10,143 nt of DNA, from assembly GCA_016868485.1 (NCBI GenBank), contig VGGT01000051.1, forward strand, positions 1-10,143, read 5' to 3'. The stretch comes from Bacteroidota bacterium. GTDB lineage: Bacteria; Bacteroidota; Bacteroidia; UBA7662. Within the stretch, counting starts at the first letter, position 1; each line of letters starts with the position of its first letter. The position numbers were made by a program, and so were the translations under genes. Below are positions 7,404 through 10,143 of the stretch, in pieces. The notes below the pieces were generated by a model. The model was not told where the DNA came from and did not search any database. It saw only the letters and a program-made list of their open reading frames with translations.

Positions 7404-7430
7404 ATGCAAATTGTACACGTACATTTGCAT
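7404..7430. promoter_or_regulatory. 27-bp palindrome in the divergent promoter region
   Basis: The left arm ATGCAAAT(T)GTAC and right arm GTACATTTGCAT are perfect reverse complements over 12 bp apart from one extra T, with two bases (AC) at the centre. It occupies half of the 50 bp between the start codons of the nuclease (7378, minus) and the DHH phosphoesterase (7429, plus), and its right end overlaps the latter's ATG. Within it, TACATTTG (7420-7427, plus) matches the Bacteroidota -7 consensus but would place transcription start at or past the ATG. TACAATTTG on the minus strand (7414-7406) is a near match, one base too long, well placed for the nuclease gene. It is probably an operator for a dimeric regulator; the regulator is unknown. 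Confidence 0.55.
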
Positions 7431-8466
7431 GGTGGATGCCCGTCAATTACCCGAACTCATCAGCTTCCTTGCGCAGCCCCGTAAGCTGGCCATCACCACA
7501 CACCACAAGCCCGACGGCGACGCCTTGGGGTCATCGCTCGCCTTGTGTAGGATCTTGAATGCCCTAGGCCATCAGGCCACGGTGGTGAGTCCATGCGATT
7601 GGCCGTCTTTTCTGAATTGGCTTCCCGGATCGGCTGAGATCCTCGACTTCGAATCCGCTACGGCATCCGCCCAGCAGGTGCTCAACGAAGCGGAGCTGTT
7701 GTTTTGCCTCGATTTCAACGATTTAGGCCGGATTTATCGCATGGGCGAGGTGGTAAAAACCCTCAAATGCCCAATGGTGATGATCGATCACCATACCCAT
7801 CCATCGGCCTTCGATGCCTACCGCTACCATGATGTTGCGGCCTCATCGACTTGCGAATTGGTATACCGCCTGGCCCTGGAAGTTGGCTGGTCGACCTTCA
7901 TCGATGCGGATGTGGCCGAGTGCCTGTATTGCGGCACCATGACCGACACCGGAAGCTTCAAGTTCCCGTCGACTACCCCTTCCGTTCATCGGATGATTGC
8001 GGATTTGATGGAGCGTGGTGCGGATCATTACAAGGTACACAGTCAGGTTTATGATCAAATGGGGGCGCATGTGCTGCGCTTTTTAGGCTATTGCTTCTCC
8101 GAAAAACTACGGTTGTTGCCGGAGTACGCCGTGGCCTATTTTGCGATTACGGCCGATGAGGTTCGTCGGTTTGGGTTACAAACCGGCGATACGGAGGGAT
8201 TGGTTCACTACGCCTTGAACATAGAAGGCGTACGAATGGCGGCCCTCATCATCGACCGTAATGAGCGGGTCAAAATGTCGTTTCGTTCGCGGGGGGCGGT
8301 GCCGGTACACGACTTCGCGCGGCAATGGTTTGAAGGGGGCGGTCATTACAACGCGGCGGGTGGACAAAGCCCAGACACGCTGGAGCGCACCGAAGCGCGT
8401 TTCCTTGAGGCCCTTCCCGCATTTGTGCACAGTTGGGGAGAACAGGCGCCCACCAAACAGCCCTGA
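7429..8466 (+). CDS. DHH/DHHA1 phosphoesterase, NrnA-type (nanoRNase / pAp phosphatase)
   Basis: A 345-residue cytosolic Mn-dependent phosphodiesterase. Family members degrade 2-5-nt RNA fragments and/or dephosphorylate 3'-phosphoadenosine 5'-phosphate. The DHH domain shows THHKPDGDALGSS (24-36, metal-binding His and Asp residues), LDFND (95-99), IDHHTHP (119-125, the DHH motif) and GTMTDTGSFKF (169-179). The DHHA1 domain shows FRSRG and GGGHYNAAGG (303-312), the RNA-substrate loop. Length is typical. ATG at 7429 is chosen over a TTG 18 bp upstream because it leaves the normal ~25 residues before the first motif. It is divergent from the nuclease gene and 33 bp upstream of the FKBP lipoprotein, probably in one operon. 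From memory, a DHH gene next to a gldI-like FKBP gene is a common Flavobacteriia arrangement. Confidence 0.93.
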   Translation: MVDARQLPELISFLAQPRKLAITTHHKPDGDALGSSLALCRILNALGHQATVVSPCDWPSFLNWLPGSAEILDFESATASAQQVLNEAELLFCLDFNDLGRIYRMGEVVKTLKCPMVMIDHHTHPSAFDAYRYHDVAASSTCELVYRLALEVGWSTFIDADVAECLYCGTMTDTGSFKFPSTTPSVHRMIADLMERGADHYKVHSQVYDQMGAHVLRFLGYCFSEKLRLLPEYAVAYFAITADEVRRFGLQTGDTEGLVHYALNIEGVRMAALIIDRNERVKMSFRSRGAVPVHDFARQWFEGGGHYNAAGGQSPDTLERTEARFLEALPAFVHSWGEQAPTKQP

Positions 8467-8499
8467 TTCGATGAGAACGCAAAGGATGTATATTGACCG

Positions 8500-9396
8500 A
8501 TGATGATAAACAGCCGACTTTTTTCAACGCGCATGTTCCCACCCCATTATGGGACGCTGTGGGCGGCAGCAGGCCTCGTGATCGATCGGATGCTGTGGGC
8601 GGCAGTAGGCCTCTTCATTCTATCAGGATGTGCGCCAAATGGGGAGAAGAATGCGGGTGAAGTGCGCACGAAGACACCTGGAGGCCTCGCTTATATCATG
8701 CACCACGACGAGCCGGGTGTGCAGGCCGAATTGGGGGATGTTTTGGTGCTGCAAATGAAGTACGGCACGGCGGATTCGGTGCTCTTCGACTCGCGCCTGA
8801 ACCGAAGGCCAGTCTACGTGCAATGCACCAACCCATCGTTTAGGGGCGGACTGGAAGAGGGGCTCACATTGCTCAGTGCAGGCGATACCGCGACCTTCTT
8901 TTTACCGGCCGATTCCGTTTACCACCGCATGTTTCATCAATCCCTTCCCAAGGGAATGAGGCCCGGCGACGAACTTCGGTTTGAATTGGCCGTTCAGGAC
9001 GTACGCAATGAAGAAAAAGATCTGCAGGCATACCTCCGAAATCAGTCAATAGACGCTCTTCCTCGTGCTTCCGGATTATATGTGATCCGCTTGGGCCAAG
9101 GCTCAGGGGCACCCGTCCGCGACGGTGCCACCGTAACCTTGCATTATGTAGCAACTTTGTTAGACGGAACTGAATTCGACAACACCCGAAAACGCAACGA
9201 TCCATTGGTCTTCACCAAAGGGTCTACGGTGTTGATCGATGGACTGGAAGAAGGGGTTGGTTTGCTGAAGAAGGGCGATAAAGCCCGGATTGTGATCCCA
9301 TCCTACCTCGCTTTTGCCGAGAAGGGTAACTATGCCGGCTTGGTGCCTCCGTTTAGTACCGTGATTTACGACGTTGAGGTGGTTGGGGTGAAATAA
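8500..9396 (+). CDS. Two-domain FKBP-type peptidyl-prolyl isomerase lipoprotein (GldI-like)
   Basis: A 298-residue lipoprotein with lipobox FILSGC (Cys44), so probably anchored facing the periplasm or outer membrane, where FKBPs help fold exported proteins. Domain 1 (about 78-168) is a diverged FKBP fold: GGLEEGLTLLSAGDTATFFLP fits the family pattern but active-site aromatics are missing. Domain 2 (about 206-298) is clearer: TLHYVATLLDGTEFDNT, VLIDGLEEGVGLLKKGDKARIVIP, LAFAEKGNY, VPPFSTVIYDVEVV. In it the pocket Trp is Leu (VLIDGL) and the Tyr of the LAYG motif is Phe. The flavobacterial gliding protein GldI belongs to this class, but orthology is not shown. Start: tandem ATGs at 8500/8503 give a long 43-residue signal, partly because of an internal 36-bp duplication; the ATG at 8590 would give a short signal without positive charge. 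It follows the DHH gene by 33 bp. Confidence 0.9.
   Translation: MMINSRLFSTRMFPPHYGTLWAAAGLVIDRMLWAAVGLFILSGCAPNGEKNAGEVRTKTPGGLAYIMHHDEPGVQAELGDVLVLQMKYGTADSVLFDSRLNRRPVYVQCTNPSFRGGLEEGLTLLSAGDTATFFLPADSVYHRMFHQSLPKGMRPGDELRFELAVQDVRNEEKDLQAYLRNQSIDALPRASGLYVIRLGQGSGAPVRDGATVTLHYVATLLDGTEFDNTRKRNDPLVFTKGSTVLIDGLEEGVGLLKKGDKARIVIPSYLAFAEKGNYAGLVPPFSTVIYDVEVVGVK
8554..8613 (+). repeat. 36-bp-period duplication in the FKBP signal peptide
   Basis: A 24-bp sequence at 8554-8577 recurs at 8590-8613 with two mismatches, a period of exactly 36 bp. It doubles the hydrophobic core: TLWAAAGLV followed by IDR and then MLWAAVGLF before the lipobox. The second copy contains an in-frame ATG (8590) that could act as an alternative start. 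Confidence 0.9.
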
Positions 9397-9496
9397 CGGT
9401 CCGGTCCTGATATGACATTGAGGTGGTTGGGGTGAAATAACGGTCAGGTCCTGATATGACATTGAGGTGGTTGGGGTGAAATAACGGTCAGGTCCT
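9373..9496. repeat. 44-bp tandem repeat, 2.8 copies, spanning the FKBP stop codon
   Basis: Copies start at 9373, 9417 and 9461. The first holds the last codons (VEVVGVK) and TAA stop of the FKBP gene; the next two repeat that gene end in what becomes the 98-bp convergent intergenic gap. Each unit contains the short palindrome TCAGGTCCTGA or a one-base variant. The third copy differs at CCTAAT (others CCTGAT), and this change supplies the TAG stop (9495-9497) of the opposite-strand protease gene. The period is not a multiple of three. Confidence 0.95.
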
Positions 9497-10143
9497 AATC
9501 GGCAAGTACCACCCCGCAACGGGCGGCAAAGGCCCGAATTTCTGTCGAGGAAACCCAAAGCGAAATGGCAAGCCGGGCGCCTGAAGACGGTATGGCAGGC
9601 AGCTGTTCTGTGCGCGCTTGGGGCTGTTGCGGAGCGGGTGTGGCACGAACATTTTCGGTGATGGTGGCAAAGTGCAGACCCCACACCCGGCCATCGGTGG
9701 TAAAGCCCGGACATCCACTGGATCCACCATACATCAGGCCGTCGGTCTCAACGATATTGGCCAGTCGGCCATCCGATAACAACTCTGGCCTTCGAGAAGA
9801 AATATAGGAGCCTTGAAAGCGCTCAATGAGGGTGAAGGCCACGTGTTGCTCCTTCATTCCAACCGTGCTCAGGGGATAACCCAGCGAACCACAGGGCGTT
9901 CCAGGCAAGGGTACCTCCGTGTGCAATGTGAGGTAGGGTACCTCCGTGTGCAATGCGAGCTCGGGTACCTCCGTGTGCAATGTGAGCTCTGGTACATCTC
10001 TTTGCTGTGCAGCAGGGACGGCTGTTCTTTGGTCGGCTGTTAATCCTGTTTGATCGATTCGTTTGGCTTGCTCGATGGGTCTGGCTTGCTCTATGGGTCT
10101 AATTTGCTCGATGGGTCTATTATGCTCGATAGGTCTAGTTTGA
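9495..10143 (-). CDS. Trypsin-like serine protease, C-terminal part, truncated by window edge
   Basis: The frame stays open from the TAG at 9495-9497 to the right edge, giving 215 codons; the start lies outside the window. The segment DGLMYGGSSGCPGF followed by GRVWGLHFATI is the catalytic-serine region of chymotrypsin-fold peptidases (GxSGxP, serine codon 9717-9719). Upstream, GTPCGSLGYPL resembles the mid-domain GYP strand, so the His and Asp of the triad should lie beyond the edge. Before that are two tandem-repeat segments: about four HTEVPELAL-like nonapeptides and at least five RPIEQA-like hexapeptides. After the catalytic core comes a Pro/Gln-rich tail (TPAPQQPQA) and a ~40-residue C-terminus with no recognised motif. 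Any signal peptide would be off-window. It converges on the FKBP gene. A TTG at 9980 could be mistaken for the start, but the domain clearly continues upstream. Confidence 0.75.
   Translation of the reverse strand, partial: QTRPIEHNRPIEQIRPIEQARPIEQAKRIDQTGLTADQRTAVPAAQQRDVPELTLHTEVPELALHTEVPYLTLHTEVPLPGTPCGSLGYPLSTVGMKEQHVAFTLIERFQGSYISSRRPELLSDGRLANIVETDGLMYGGSSGCPGFTTDGRVWGLHFATITENVRATPAPQQPQARTEQLPAIPSSGARLAISLWVSSTEIRAFAARCGVVLAD
9911..10018 (-). repeat. 27-bp repeats in the protease gene (nonapeptide)
   Basis: Copies begin at 9911, 9938 and 9965, nearly identical, with a decayed fourth from 9992. In the gene's frame they encode HTEVPELAL-like nonapeptides; the fourth has drifted to QRDVPELTL. 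They sit just N-terminal to the predicted GYP strand of the protease domain. Confidence 0.9.
10047..10143 (-). repeat. 18-bp repeats in the protease gene (hexapeptide), running off the edge
   Basis: Five full units plus a partial one encode, in the minus-strand frame, KRIDQT, RPIEQA, RPIEQA, RPIEQI and RPIEHN. The array continues past the window boundary, so its total copy number is unknown. Confidence 0.9.

Noticed and set aside
7420..7427. TACATTTG as the definite promoter of the DHH phosphoesterase gene
   Set aside because: It matches the -7 consensus, but initiation would fall at or after the ATG that the protein needs; kept only as part of the palindrome.
9160..9714. Minus-strand open frame of about 184 codons across the 44-bp array
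   Set aside because: Its residues over the array are a shadow of FKBP codons and the repeat, and it overlaps the better-supported protease frame.

Overview
The window looks like a chromosomal segment of a Bacteroidota (Flavobacteriales/Sphingobacteriales-like) bacterium of fairly high GC for the phylum. The signs are a very large secreted nuclease with a C-terminal tail resembling the type IX secretion (T9SS) sorting domain, a GldI-like FKBP lipoprotein next to a DHH phosphoesterase, weak Shine-Dalgarno sequences, and promoter-like TAnnTTTG boxes. All seven genes are recognisable, and no mobile element, rRNA, tRNA or CRISPR array was seen.

Layout: 1-178 is non-coding, made of a 26-bp tandem array followed by a 23-bp duplication that includes the end of purD. 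On the minus strand, reading leftwards, come ric (Fe-S repair / hemerythrin-like, 3295-2552), fcl (GDP-L-fucose synthase, 2443-1511) and purD (glycinamide ribonucleotide synthetase, 1495-179); fcl and purD are 15 bp apart. Upstream of ric, on the same strand, is a 4-kb gene for a modular, T9SS-type surface endonuclease I (7378-3341). A 50-bp divergent promoter region containing a 27-bp near-perfect palindrome separates it from a plus-strand pair: a DHH/DHHA1 phosphoesterase (NrnA type, 7429-8466) and a double-domain FKBP lipoprotein (8500-9396). A convergent minus-strand gene, cut by the right edge, encodes the C-terminal half of a trypsin-like serine protease (9495 to beyond 10143).

The most unusual property is the density of short tandem repeats. 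There are at least eight separate arrays in 10 kb, and they sit at the ends of genes or in signal-peptide, linker or loop segments. Arrays inside genes have unit lengths divisible by three (12, 18, 18, 27 and 36 bp). Those outside or straddling stop codons do not (26, 23 and 44 bp). Two of them duplicate a gene's last codons and stop codon. The nuclease export signal contains 21 copies of a 12-bp unit, and the FKBP lipoprotein signal peptide carries an internal 36-bp duplication. This suggests a genome in which slippage or unequal recombination repeatedly expands tolerated sites.

The genes do not form one pathway. purD is de novo purine synthesis, fcl is cell-surface sugar supply, ric is nitrosative/oxidative repair of iron centres, the nuclease and protease are probable exported hydrolases, and the phosphoesterase handles nanoRNA/pAp. 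No complete new defence or biosynthetic system was found.
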